Below, in pieces: positions 45,095 to 56,966 of a stretch of 64,000 bases of DNA. The translations under genes and the position numbers were made by a program. This DNA comes from Bromus sterilis (taxonomy: Eukaryota; Streptophyta; Magnoliopsida; Poales; Poaceae), in NCBI GenBank assembly GCA_950022295.1, contig OX465598.1, positions 171,076,001 through 171,140,000 on the forward strand, in the 5' to 3' direction. Position 1 is the first letter of the stretch, and each line of letters starts with the position of its first letter. The notes below the pieces were generated by a model. The model had not been told where the DNA came from, searched no databases, and saw only the letters and a list, made by a program, of their open reading frames with translations.

Positions 45095-48000
45095 CTATGG
45101 GTAGAACAGTCGCAAGTTTGCTACGTTCCATGGGTTACCCACATCCTCGTCTGTCTTCGGGTTCTTCAGCCTGTAGGCGCCACCTCCGATGACTTCTGAG
45201 ACTATAAATGGTCCTTCCCATTGGGGGGCAAGTTTATGGACCTTCTCTTGTATCAGCCGTAGGACTAGGTCACCATTGTTGAAGGTTCTAGTGCGCAAGA
45301 GACTACTTTGGTAGGTGTGTAGCTTGTCCTGGTACCCCTCTGATTTTGCCAGGGCTGTATCTCTTGCTTCGTTAGCTGTATCTTTGTCATCTTGTAATGC
45401 TTCTTCTGCTTCTTCTTCTTCGTACCCGGTGATCCGAGGTGCTCCGAACTTGAGGTCATGTGGTTGTACTGCCTCTGCCCCATACACCATGAAGAAGGGT
45501 GTGTACTGGGTCGGGGTGTTTGGTGTAGTTCGTAGGCTCCATAGTACCGCGGGGAGTTCTTCTACCCAGTTGCCGGCGGCTTGCTCGAGTGGTGCGAGGA
45601 TCCGCTTCTTGATTCCCCCGCATACAAGGCCGTTTGCTTTTTCCACTTGGCCGTTGGACTGCGGGTGCGCGACTGAAGCATAATTGATTTTGATGCCCAG
45701 TTCTTCGCAAAAGTTCTGGAATTCCACGGCTGTGAAGTTCGTGCCGTTGTCCGTGATGATGTTGTGTTGCACTCCAAACCTGAAGATGATCAATTTGATG
45801 AAGTTGACAGCCGTGAGGGATGTGGAGCTGGTGATGGGCACTGCTTCGATCCATTTAGTGAACTTGTCGACTGCGACGAGCAGGTGTGTCCTTCCGCCCT
45901 TTGATGATTTCTTGAGTGGGCCCACCATGTCGAATCCCCAGGTGGCGAACGGCCAGGATAGTGGTATGGTCTTGAGCTCTGAGGCTGGAGCGTGTGTCCT
46001 GTTGGCGAATTTCTGGCAGGCGACACAACTTCGCACGATTTCCTCTGCGTTTTTCATGGCAGTGGGCCAATAGAACCCGGCTCGGAATGCTTTGGACACG
46101 AGTACTCGACTGCTCGCATGGTGCCCGCAGGTGCCTTCGTGGATTTCGAGCAGTAGGGCTTTGCCGTCCTCTTCGTCGATGCACCTTTGGAGTATCTGGG
46201 TGATGCTGCGCTTGTACAGTTGTTTGTTGATCACCGTGAACGCCTTGGATCGTCGGCTGATGCGTCGTGCTTCAGCCGCTTCTTGTGGTAGCGTACCTTC
46301 GATTAGGAATTGGAGGAACGGTTTTTCCCAGACAGGTCCTTCGAGCTCTGTCGGAGCTGTGCTGTTGGGTGTGCTGGTGCTTGTGCCTTCTGATGGGCTT
46401 GCTGCTGCCACCTGTGCCAGGTCTGTTACGTCCTCGCCGTCCACGACTGTTTCAGGTGCTGATGCATGTACCTTGATGGATCTCTGGCTAATGCTTTCGA
46501 GAAAAACGCCGGGTGGTATTGGTCCTCGGGTCGAACCAATGTTCGCGAGTTCGTCAGCTTCTGTGTTGTTGGCCCTGGTGATGTAGTTGAGCTCGCAACC
46601 GTCGAAACTTCCTTCGAGTGCGTTGTAGAGCTTCTGGGAGGCCGCCATGTTGTCGGCTATTGCGTCGCAGTTTCTCATCGTATGGTGGACGACGAGATTG
46701 GATTCCCCGTAGATTATGAGGCGAGTGTCTCCGCGCGTTTTGGCCATGCGCATGCCATGGAGGAGTGCCTCGTATTCTGCTTCGTTGTTGGAGGCGTGAT
46801 TGAAGTTGATCTGGAGGACATATTTTAGCTTTGTTCCTTTAGGTGAGATAAGCACAACTCCTGCCCCGGCTCCTTATTGTCTCTTGGACCCATCAAAGAA
46901 CATTGACCATGAATTTGATAGGTCTGGGGGGCCTGGTGTCTGAACCTCCGTCCACTCAACCAGCAAATCTGGGAGTACTTGGGCTTTGATGGCTGTTGGG
47001 TGCTTGAACTGCAGGTCCCGTGGGATGAGCTCAATGTTCCACTCGGCGACTCGTCCAGTCGCTCCAGGGTTGTTGAGTATGTCAGCGAGTGGTGCGCTGC
47101 TCACGATTGTGATAGGGTGCTCGTCGAAGTAGTGGGACACCTTTCTTGAGGTCTTGATGACGGCCAGTAGTAGCTTCTGATAATGCGGGTACCGCTGCTG
47201 GGATTTGGTCAGGAGCATGCTGAGGTAGTAGATTGGTCTCTAGATGCTCTGGACGTTGCCTTCTTCTGTGCGTTCGACAACGAGCGATGTTCTTACTACA
47301 TTGTTACGTTCTGCCACGTAGAGGTATAGCTTCTCTCGTTCCTTGGGTACCGCCAGGATTGGTGGGGTCGAGAGTGTCTTTTTCAGGTCCGCGAATGCTT
47401 GGCGGGCTTCCTCCGTCCACTCGAAATTCTCTCCTTTTCTGAGCAGCTGATAGAAAGGAAGCACGCGTTCTCCCAGCCTGCTGATGAAGCGGCTTAGGGC
47501 TGCGAGTCTTCCAGTGAGCTTTTGTACTCCTTTGACGTCGGTTGGTTCTTGCAATTTGGAGATGGCTTGGACTTTCTCAGGGTTTTCCTCGATTCCTCGG
47601 GCAGAGACCATATAGCCGAGCAGCTTCCCCGCCGGTACGCCGAATGCGCACTTCTTTGGGTTGAGTTTGATTCTGTATTTGTTGAGCGCTGCGAAGGTTT
47701 CGCGCAGGTCGTCGAGTAGTGTGGCTGCTTTGTAGGTCTTGATGACGATGGCGTCCACATAGACTTGCACATTTCTTCTGATTTTCTCTTTCAGGCAGGC
47801 CTGCATCATTCGCTGGTATGTGGTGCCTGCGTTCTTGAGCCCGAAGGGCATGGTCCTGTAGCAGAATACGCCATAGGGGGTGATGAACGATGTGTGCTCT
47901 TCGTCTTCTTCCTTCATCCTGATCTGGTTGTATCCTGAGTAGGCATCAAGAAAGGAAAGTAGATCGCACCCTGCTGTCTTGTCGATTATCTGATCGATTC

Positions 48001-48874
48001 TAGGCAGGGGGAAGTGGTCCTTCGGGCAATGTTTGTTGACTGGTCCGTAGTCGACACACATGCGCAGCACGTTCGTGTCTTTCTTGGGCACCAGCACTGG
48101 GTTGGCTATCCAGGTGGCTTTCTTTGTTTCTCGGATCAACTGGGCGTCGAGTAACCGGTTGACTTCCTCTCCGATTGCTCTGCGCTTGGGCTCCAAGAAT
48201 CGTATCAGAGCTTGCTTCACCGGCTTCGTGTTTTGCTTGATGCGTAGGGCGTGCTCCGTGAATTCGCGTGGTATTCTAGGCATCTCGGCTGGGCACCAGG
48301 CGAATATTTCCCACTCATCTCGAAGGAAAGCGACGAGAGCCGTCGCCGGCTCCTCTGGTAGGTGGGCGTACACGCGGACTGTTTTGTCCGGGTCCGTCGG
48401 GTGCACTTGGTGAGTGACTGTGTCGCTGTCGATGCTGAAGTCGCGTCCGTACTCCTTAGATTCGCTTTGGCTCACCAATGGGAAGGTACTCTTGTTCGTC
48501 ACCATGGCTATTTCTCTGAGTTCTTGTTCGGCTCCGAATGTGTCGGAGATTTTGTGAAAGTCACGGTTACATTGATCTGATTTGATGAAGCTTCCGTTGA
48601 TCGTGAGGACTCCCGTTGATCCTGGCATCTTGAGCTTGAGGTAGGCGTAGTGTGGAACCGCCATGAACAGTGCGAATGCTGGTCGTCCCAATATGGCGTG
48701 ATACTGCGATTGCCAGTCGAGTACTTGAAACTTGAGGACGTGCTTTGCGAAGTTGCGTCGGTTGCCGAAGACAACTTCAAGTTCGACGACTCCGAGGGAT
48801 GTGGCTTCTTCTCCTGGGACTACCCCGTGTAACACGGTGCTCGATTTCTTCCATACTGATCGTGGGATCGGCAT
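45095..48874 (-). pseudogene. pol: B pol: protease end, RT, RNase H, integrase
   Basis: A single minus-strand register from 48874 to 45095 with two stops: TAG at 47240-47242 and TAA at 46874-46876. The start holds the end of protease (HAILGRPAFALFMAVPHYAY). RT motif A SFLDAYSGYNQI is intact but the YxDD motif reads YVDA (Ala codon 47750-47752). RNase H has FFDGSK, NEAEYEALLHG, YGESNLVV (Glu where Asp is usual) and NTEADELA. The integrase is complete: HHCC finger (HEGTCGHH ... CVACQKF), Asp in WGFDMVGP, Asp in ITDNGTNF, Glu in GQVEKANG, then a C-terminal domain ending NVANLRLFYP. Sequence is clearly Tat/Retand type. Confidence 0.93.
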
Positions 48875-50096
48875 CTTTTGCAGGGTGCTGCGAAGATGAT
48901 ATTCATGTTGCTGCCTCCGTCCATGAAGACCCTATCCATGTTGTACCCTCCGATTTGTTCATCGAGCACCAGGGGCGCGTGCCCCGGTCTTGGGACTGCG
49001 GGTGGATGGTCGTTCTGTGAGAACGTGATGCTGGTCTCCGTATCATGTAGTTGGTAGACTTCGACTATATTTATGCTCTCGGCTGCTCTAGCTTGCAGGG
49101 CGTAGGCGTCGCGTTGTGCTTGTGGCACCCTTCCCTCTTGGATCATGAACACTTGTCCTTGCATCGGGATGTGACGTCCTTCCGGGCTTGAGGGCGGAGA
49201 TTGTTCGGGTCGCCAGTTGCGCCTGTCTTCTTTCTGCTTCTCCTTCTTGAGGTCGTCGGCTAGCTCATTGAACAGGTGGCAGTCTCCCAAAGTGTGACCT
49301 GACCTGACGCGTCCCCAGTCATCCTCGAAGCTGTGGATCGTGCAGGGTCCTGCTAGCTGCTCTCTAACCGTGAGTTTGCTAGATCCGGCGTGCCTCTTCC
49401 TTCTTGAGATTCTGAAGATTTGCTCGTGATCCTCCGGGTGTTCATGGAAGCGAGGGTCGGTTTCGATTCCTCGACTCATGTCTTGGTTCTTGATGAGGTT
49501 GGAGAATTCATCTGGCCTTCGATCTAGGTCATAGTACTTGCCCACCGGTGTCTCGGAGTCGCTGTCCTGGCTGGCGGCAGGTGCTCGTGCGACGGCGTGT
49601 CGTCGAGTGGTCGTCGGTTGCACAGCTGCATGACGTGGCTCGTTCATTGGAACCTCGCCATAGATCTCCCGTGCGCGCCTTTTGGGTCGTCGATTCCTTC
49701 TTCCTTGGCGACGGTTCTGCTGATCGCTGGTTTCGATCTCGTAGTCATCGTCTTGATGTGCGGCGGGTGCCCGGGCGGCGGTGGGTTTTCGAAAGATTTG
49801 CGAGTCCTCCGCTGCGCGTCGCGGTTCGTCGAGTGGAATTCCTTCGTAGAGGCCTCTCGCCGTTCTTCTGGGTCGTCGATTCCTTCGGCGCTGACGCTGC
49901 ACTTGGCTGTTACCGTAGTGTCGGTCCTGGCACAGCTGTAGCCCGAGCGATCTTGATGGGGTGGCAGAGATGTTCGCCGTGATCTTGAATCCTTCGAGTG
50001 GGCTAGATCTAGTCCTTGCCCTTGAGTTGTGGCTTGCTAAAGACGGGACCGCCGAGATCGTGATCCCAACCTGTGTAGTTCCCACAGACGGCGCCA
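48820..50096 (-). pseudogene. gag: B gag-protease frame, lacking a capsid domain
   Basis: An open frame runs from within the 5' LTR through the PBS to 48820. The ATG at 50160 lies in the LTR, so the true start is uncertain; I start at the PBS end. It contains an Arg-rich segment present twice (about 49896-49740 and 49710-49560; RRRNRRP / GRRNRRP), then GPCTIH ... GHTLGDCHLF (zinc-knuckle-like) and the protease active site VFMDGGSNMNIIF near 48930-48894. Tat gags usually have a capsid region of several hundred residues, which is absent. A one-base shift near 48890 separates it from pol (overlap 48820-48874). Confidence 0.8.
50079..50096 (-). other. B primer-binding site
   Basis: Sense tggcgccgtctgtgggaa, 2 nt inside the 5' LTR. 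This form is common in Tat/Retand elements. I do not assign the tRNA. Confidence 0.8.
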
Positions 50097-50098
50097 AT

Positions 50099-50545
50099 TG
50101 ACGGGGATCAACCCCGGCAAATCCCATGGTCAGGGACCTTGGGTTAGTCATGAGAGGCACAGGTTGGACGATAGCTCGTCGGCAAACAGGAGGACACGTT
50201 CCTTCTCGATATTATTGATGAGGGAGATGCAATTACAGTGGATGCCAAGGCTGGAGCGCTCAAGGCTAGGGTTACAGATGATATTGGATGCCTTTGGCGT
50301 CGTCCCTCCTAGCCCTTATATACTGGGCTAAGTCTCGGGGAGTTCATCTACGTTTACAGGTAAGCTTTCCTAACCCTAGCTTGATCCGTACGACAGGTCT
50401 TCGCACCTTCCTTGTGAGTCGCAGACTCCTACGTCGATGCCAATTAGCGGGCCAAGGCGGGTCCAGGCGGGTCTTCATGGGCCTTCTATCTTCAGGGACA
50501 CCGGGTAGGCCTATCTGTAGGAGTCGTGGGGTCACCCCCTCGTCA
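50099..50545 (-). mobile_element. B 5' LTR
   Basis: 447 bp. A TATA box (tatataag in sense, 50316-50323) lies mid-LTR. Substitutions relative to 41208-41654 are 11 by hand count, mainly transitions. Confidence 0.93.
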
Positions 50546-50550
50546 CTTAG

Positions 50551-51541
50551 CTTTAGAAAAATCAAGCACGGTTGTTATGTGTTGTCCATGCCCTTTCTCA
50601 ATGGTGCTTGCCTTTTTGGATTTGATGAATTCGGAACACACACTAGTTGATTCGGCTTTTCCAGCCAAAGAACTTTCAATCTTCGAATCATCACTCTTTT
50701 CATCAATTGGCAAGGCTGCTTTTCTTTGAGCCAATTCTTTTTCTATTTGCTCCAAACGACGAGCAGCTGATTTAGCTTTAAGCTTCTTCTCAAGCTCAGC
50801 CCACCCTGGACAAGATTTCCCCCCAATGCCATTAGCTTTAAGCTTTTTCTCAATCTCAGCCCACTCCGGGTAGATTGCCCTTCAATACTTTTAGACTCTT
50901 TAGGTATTAGAACTTGAGTGTTGCCGAAACTTTGCAATTGTATAGGGGGTATATAGTATGCTGGAGCAATAGGAGAAGACATATGCATTGGTGTGGAACT
51001 ATATTTTTCCTAACATAACCTATCAATTGGCAATGATTCATCTTCTTGCAAAACTCTAGCTTTTATTGCATTATAGTTAGGAGACAAACCACTAAGATAT
51101 AATTCCATACAAATATCACTAATCCTGTCATTTTGGGATTTTTTCCTTTCTAACGTAACTACCTCAGCAGCAACTTTAGATGAAGGTATGTATGCTCCTG
51201 TAGATTGGTCACTTATTTGGCTATAACCATGAAGGTGTGGAGCCGAATTATGAGTATCAACAGTTGCATATGGCACTGACAGATTAGTAGCATGAGTTGT
51301 AGCATATGATGGTTGATGGTAATTAGCCGAATAACTAGTGCTAGCATGGCCAATTCCCCTATCCATCGGCATATTTGGATTAGTATATTTCAAGTTAGGT
51401 GTCGATGAATAAAAAGGTGAAACACTTTGTTGCATGTTATTAAAAGTTCCTACATGGGGTGTTTCAACTCTATCAACCGAGCTCATCATGTTGTTCATCG
51501 GCATATGGATTTCTGGGGTTGCCTATGCATGAGAAATGGAA
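50551..51541 (-). pseudogene. gag: A gag, middle part
   Basis: Between the S2 and B insertions. In sense, after S2, the frame meets a TAG (51523-51525), then runs through MPMNNMMSSVD and a Ser/Asn/Tyr/Gln-rich stretch to a TAG at 51010-51012, continues in the same register to about 50840, shifts, and ends KGHGQHITTVLDFSKAK at the cttag TSD. A 61-bp direct duplication (units beginning ttagctttaagctt at 50771 and 50832) accounts for one frame change. Its Asn/Tyr-rich character suits a disordered gag N-terminal region. Confidence 0.65.
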
Positions 51542-51546
51542 TACGT

Positions 51547-54500
51547 TGTCGGGACCCGGAATATGCGTATGTACTTCCAGTCACGATGCAATCACATGGA
51601 GAGCCGAGAACCGTACCCACTTGTCTAAGCAGACAAGGCCAAGCACAGAACGTTCTCGGAAAGCATCGAACGTGAGGGGCATCCCATCCAGGCCGGATGA
51701 TCAACTGAGATGGGTCCTCATCGTCCGCTCACAAGTCTAAATGCTTATGGGTGGTGAATCCCATATTCATAGACAAGTCGCCTCAACCATGTTATCGATT
51801 GAATCCTAACTCTTACATAGACTTACTCCAGCCCGATCACTCAGTCGGGGTCTAGGGCGGGCTCGATCATACAACAAAGTGTGCACGTGACAGAGTCACG
51901 AGCAATCGCATCGCGATGCCCCAAGCTGCGCACATCTAAGGGCCACTTGGTGTATAAAAGACCGCCATCCAGATCACAACTAAGGTCTCGAAAACCCATA
52001 CTAAGACATGCATGTTATAAACATACACGCAGCACACATGCCTAGTATGAACAGCAGGTATCATCACATAACTCTACAAGTACTTCTTTATTTACTTACA
52101 CATAGAGTATACAAAGATCACATGTATGTGATCAACATTTCATCATACAACGGAAGCAAATTAGGTCTGAGTACAGACAAGTTTAACAAATGTCTTAGAG
52201 AAGCCTTGTAAACATACATGCCCTTCCACGAGGGACCAGACTGCTGTCTGGAACTATGCTACCAAGGTCAACGTCGAGCTTCGGGTCGATGACTCCATCG
52301 GGGTCTGGTTTCTCATCTAAAACATAGAATAAGCAAACGTGAGTACAAAATCGTACTCAGCAAGACTTACATCAGAACTACACTACTCATGCTCAAGTAT
52401 CAAGGTAAAGGGAAGTGGGGTTTCATCACGCAGAAGTGCCAGCTTTGAATTGGCTAGTCCTGTGCTACGAGTACCAGACTTGAGGTAAGAAGCGTACACG
52501 AGTCCACTATCCAAGTCTCCAACCAATACACCACTATGGTTGCTTCTTCGACTTCCCCACGAGGAAGCACACCATAGCACTCACGCTTATCTTGCGAATT
52601 TTAGAGTATCCATTCAAGTTGTCTAATAATCAGGTACAGGTTCCAAGTAGTCCTTAACCGCGGACGATGCTATTCGAATAGTTTTGTTAACCTTGCAAGG
52701 GTGTAAGCTACACACACATGACCATCGGTTACCGCTAGGTCTCTCCACCGTTCAAGAGGTGACAGCGAGGATGTTCACCACGACACTTCGCTCACAACCG
52801 GTCTATTCCAGGAGTCGACTATCTGAGTTTTCCTCCGCTCGAGAGCCCGGCCGGATCAACGAAACGGACTCAAACAATGTAAGTGACCGAGACGCCACCT
52901 CTGGCAGATGGTTTTCCTGCCTCACAGGTGCACCCACATATCTATATGATGCAACCATTCCTTCATTCTTTTTCTATGCAGATGTCAAATGGAAAGCCTG
53001 AACTAATGTGACTCCTGGACGTCGACACGGATCAAGGTACTAGGCCGAGAGGGGTCAGTGAGCCCAATGTGTGGTTGTACTCTTTGTCTTGGATTACCAT
53101 ACAAGAACTCGGTGCTTAAGGCGGTGTTCAACGAGACAACCCACTGTGTACTCCTACACAGCCTCTCATTGTTCACCTTGTATTAGGGTGGATTCACCAA
53201 CACAGTTTCACTTTTATCAACACCATGTTCACTATCATCCCGACTCACATCAAAAGCAACCTCATTGTACCACTAAGCATGCAATAAGCATTAACAGTTG
53301 CAGGGGCCACATGATATCAATCAACTCCTATGTCAGCTAGGATTGTGGTTTGCTTACTACTGTGACAAGATGATAGGTCATGCATCGGATATGGGTTCAA
53401 CTATGCGGTAGAATCGACACAAGGTGATCTCCTAAACATGCATAAGCGAGACTGAGAGGGAATTGGGATTTTATAGACATGATCAATGGGGTTTGCTTGC
53501 CTTGCTGACGAGGATCAGTCACGGGGTCTTCAACGAAGGGGGTGAACTCGGGTTCCGGCTCCACTTCTATCAGCAACATGACAAACATAGGATCAACATA
53601 ATGTACAATGCACAATCACATGAATAAGATTGTAATGGTGATGTTCATGGTACTGATGTGTTGAGCATTTCACTTAAAAGGAATATATTGCATTTGAGTT
53701 GCAAATTCAAACTCCATTTGATTTATCGATGAATTTCAATTGCATTTGAATGCATGAAAGTCCATTTGAAAAGGTTGATCATGAAGTGATGTTGTATAGT
53801 TGGAACAATGTCTCTGATGTGTGGATGAATCCATCTAAAATAAGTGGGTTGCAAAGTCATTTGCAAAATCACTCCCAATTTGAATTCAAAAAGGATCCAT
53901 ATGCATGTTTGCTACTGTTCACCCATTTTAAAATGGTCAAACATAGAAACAAGTTGCATATTCATAATCCTTGTATTTTTCTGATAATTTTAGACATATT
54001 ATTTTTCCAGTTTGGAGTTAATATGAATTTTCTATGATTTTTCAAAGTTTCAGCCATTTTCTGCCTTTTCTGTAATTTCTTTGAATCTTTTTTCTATTTA
54101 CTGCGTCATGCTGACATCAGCATGACGTGGGGGGGGCTTTGGCCAGTGGGGCCCTGTTGTTAGCCTCAGTGGGGTTAAACTCGTGGTTAAATTAGTTAAC
54201 CAGAAAGATTAAGGGGGCAGGGCCCACTTGTCAGTGACCCAAGGTCAACTAACAGGGGATTAGCCCCCTAAGCTAATCGGTCCCGCCGGCGGTTAGCCGC
54301 CGGTGACCACCAGTGCGGCGGAGCTGCACGGGGAGGAGGCTCCCGGGGTCCAGAAGACGCACGCGTTACACCAAAACGCTCCCCGTGGCCTCCCGCACAC
54401 GATGGAGTAGGCCATCGTCGCCGGGGAGGTCCAGGGCAACGGCGGCGAGTAACGTGGCGGCGGCCGGAGCTCTGCGAAGACGAGGACGCTGCTGCAGGGC

Positions 54501-55497
54501 ACAGAAACGATCGCGGCGAGAGGGAAAAAGAGCGCACGCTCGCCCTGGGTGCAGTCACGGGCTCGAGGAAGCCGGAGGAGGCGAGGCGGCAGAGTAATTC
54601 TCGCCAGAGCTTCATCGCGGCCGGAGAGGAACGGTGACGAAGGCGTTGGCTCCGGGTCTCCCAGGCTCGATTAACTGCACGGCTTGACGAAGACGATGCT
54701 GGCGGAGCTTCTGGACAGCTTGCGGCGGCGAGTGGGGCACGGTGGCCGCGAGTTCTACGGCGGCGTGCTCCACTCGGGCTACGGGCCCGTGCGAAATCTC
54801 GACGAGGAGCGACGGGGAGGAAGCAGCGATGGGGGAAAGAGGTGTGGCGGCTCCTGGCGAGTGTGGTGGCGCAAGGAGAATCCTCGGGGAGGCCTAGAAG
54901 GCGCTCGCCGTCGAGGTGGCGGTCGTCGCCCCCGGCATGCTCGACAGCGAGCTGCTTGGGGTAGACGACAAGCCCCTCGTGGGCTTGGGCCGGGGTTCGG
55001 TTAGCTGGGCCTGCGGCCTGGCCGGGTGGGCTAGCTTTCCTTTTCCTTTTTTTTTCTTTGTTTTGTTTCTGTTTTATCTTTTCTGTATTTGGTTTTGCCC
55101 CAAAATAAATAGCAGAGCAATTTATTAAAATGCCCAAATAATTTTATAAAACCCAAGTGACCAGTAGCAAGCCACTTTTAAGGTTTGGGCATTTTTGAAA
55201 TTCAAAACATTTGAATTCCAATTCAAATAGGGGTCAAATTTAATTTCCAGGGCACCTTTTGAATTTTTGAATATTCCATGGGTGTGGGAATGAACCCAAA
55301 CCACTTTTAAAATGGTCACCATCATTTATAGGAATTTTCCAAATATTCAAATGATTTTTGGAAAAAGATTTTTATCTGGCCATTTGAATTAATTCTCAGG
55401 GCTTTTCTTTTCCCCATTTTTGAATTTTCAATTGAATTTTTGCATGATGCAAAGGGCACAAGCAACCCTAGCACTTACCCTAGTTGGGGTTCTGACA
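51547..55497 (-). mobile_element. S2: 3.95-kb solo LTR nested in A gag
   Basis: Plus-strand ends tgtcgggacccgg and gttctgaca, TSD tacgt at 51542-51546 and 55498-55502. In sense it reads TGTCAGAACCCC to CCGGGTCCCGACA. It has no PBS, PPT or coding region. Like the giant LTRs at 18534-26221 it has a GC-rich block at the sense-5' side (54270-55020) and shares blocks such as tctgagtacagac (52167) and a ttaacc-ttgcaagggtgta phrase (52687), so it is a distant relative. ORFs in the GC-rich block are probably chance frames. Confidence 0.88.
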
Positions 55498-55502
55498 TAC
55501 GT

Positions 55503-55748
55503 ATGGTGCATGTTACTAGTATCATAAGAATTCAAAGCATGTAAATTACTTTCAATCGGCCTTCGCACATAATTAGATGTATAATTGACCAAACTAGGGT
55601 TAGCAGATATAGTATATTCATTGAACAATCTAGTAGCACCATATGAGTTATTTGCATCTACATGAGGGGATTGAGTATTCATATTACCTTCGTAGATAGC
55701 AAATCTTTGATGACGATCTTTTCGTAGCAAGAACGGGCCGGAGACCAT
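55503..55748 (-). pseudogene. gag: A gag, N-terminal part
   Basis: ATG at 55748, 12 nt after the PBS, then an 82-codon frame (LRKDRHQRFAIYEGN, Asn/Tyr/Ser-rich) to the S2 insertion. Counting shows that omission of S2 plus one TSD copy leaves the register unchanged into 51541 and beyond. The part of the frame running into S2 is not gag. Confidence 0.65.
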
Positions 55749-55759
55749 TCAAAGCTTCG

Positions 55760-55777
55760 TCCCCAGCAGAGTCGCCA
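55760..55777 (-). other. A primer-binding site (tRNA-Arg type)
   Basis: Sense tggcgactctgctgggga, 7 nt inside the 5' LTR end. It matches the complement of a plant tRNA-Arg 3' end (…cagcggagtcgcca) with one mismatch. Confidence 0.8.
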
Positions 55778-55784
55778 AAAAGTG

Positions 55785-56961
55785 TGTTGACACACGAACA
55801 CGTCACGTGTACCCTCGACGCTGGGGGTGATGCACCGCAACTCACGTCGAAGGAGGTCCGTCCGGTAGCGCGATACGCAATACAATCGACGGACGCTTTT
55901 GAGCACCCGAAACCCCACACGCCTGGGAGGGACCTCGTCTGGGCGCACGGCGGCTATGGTCTGCCCTAGGTCGACCTTATCGCCCGTAGAGCTCTCGCAG
56001 ATCGTTGCCGTGTAAGAACAAGAACAAACGAAGAACGAGGTAGAAGATACGTGGAAAGTAGACGAAATTAGGGTTTAGATGTGTTTGCGATTGTGCGTTG
56101 TCTCAATTGGCCGTCACCTCATCTATATATGAGGAGGCTGGACTTTCCGTATAAGAAAAGGACTTCAAATCCCATCCAAATGTTTCCAAACTTAACCGAA
56201 CTCGGATTACAAGTGGGCCTGGGACAGCAGTTCGGTTTTTAGTAGTTTTGGGGCTGTAAACTACCTCGGATGAAAAACCTCAAAACTTCAAAGTTGCAGC
56301 CCTCGAAATTTCCAAGAACTTTCATGTTGAACGTTTTTTTATTCAGAGCCATCTTGAAAGGGTTTTGAGCTGATTTCTAACTCAGGTCGAAGAAAAACGC
56401 GAATCTAGAAAGTTTTCTCGAATCCCGTCGCCAAAATCGGACGTCCGTCGTCATTCGGACGTCTGACTGGTCGGACGTCTGACTGGTCGGACGTCTGACT
56501 GGTCGGACGCCCGATCCCCGTCGTACTTCTGGTCAAAATCGGAGGTCTATTGACCTTTCCCGTCGGATTTCCGTTTTCCGTCGGACGTCCGAATTTTCCT
56601 GGGAAGTTCTCAGACTTTTTCTGCAGCAGCACACGGTTTCGGCCGTAACTTTTTCATACGAACTCAGATTTGGACGTTTCAAATATAAAAATTGACCGGT
56701 TCGACGAGCCGAAGCCGCCCCATGTATAATATTTTTACATTTGATGACGTCTTGAAGGCCTAATTGGAATAATAGTACTTGGAAGGCCAGGATCCTATCG
56801 CTTCCAACATAGTTTCGGCCTCCAAGATGGAATCGGATGAAGATGGCTGGAACTACAAAGATGTTCATATCAATGATACCAAAAAATTTCATGTAGAACA
56901 TTTTTTTCATTTTAAGCCATCTTGTATATGAATATTTTCGTGCCAAAAACTGGTGTCAACG
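55785..56961 (-). mobile_element. A 5' LTR
   Basis: 1177 bp. It adjoins the PBS and ends next to TSD gtatg. It carries three tandem 16-bp units (tctgactggtcggacg, about 56463-56510) where the 3' LTR has only one related copy, which accounts for most of the length difference. Confidence 0.9.
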
Positions 56962-56966
56962 GTATG

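Larger units (their letters stand above)
41208..50545 (-). mobile_element. B: Tat-lineage Gypsy element with antisense cargo gene
   Basis: 9,338 bp, TSD cttag at 41203-41207 and 50546-50550. LTRs of 447 bp (41208-41654 and 50099-50545) differ at 11 positions by hand count (about 2.5%). PBS ttggcgccgtctgtgggaa adjoins the right LTR, and PPT cactcgggggctac adjoins the left LTR, so sense is minus. Interior in sense order: short gag, protease, RT, RNase H, integrase, tandem array, antisense B3-like ORF, 3' non-coding. Gag lacks the capsid region and RT has a changed YxDD, so it is not autonomous. It lies inside the gag of A. Confidence 0.95.
35469..56961 (-). mobile_element. A: Tat-lineage Gypsy element lacking RT
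   Basis: TSD gtatg at 35464-35468 and 56962-56966. LTRs are 35469-36613 and 55785-56961 with ends TGTTGACACC / GTGTCAACA in sense; the last base of the right LTR is mutated. A tRNA-Arg-type PBS adjoins the right LTR and the PPT (acaggggggatg) the left one. Interior order is gag, then RNase H and integrase of the Tat type. No protease or RT is visible between 38978 and 38546. The element was interrupted by B at cttag and by S2 at tacgt; when each insertion and one TSD copy are left out of the count, the gag frame continues in register at both sites. Confidence 0.92.

Noticed and set aside
54268..55137. 289-codon ORF on the minus strand in S2
   Set aside because: GC-rich LTR sequence with several overlapping open frames on both strands; no motif.
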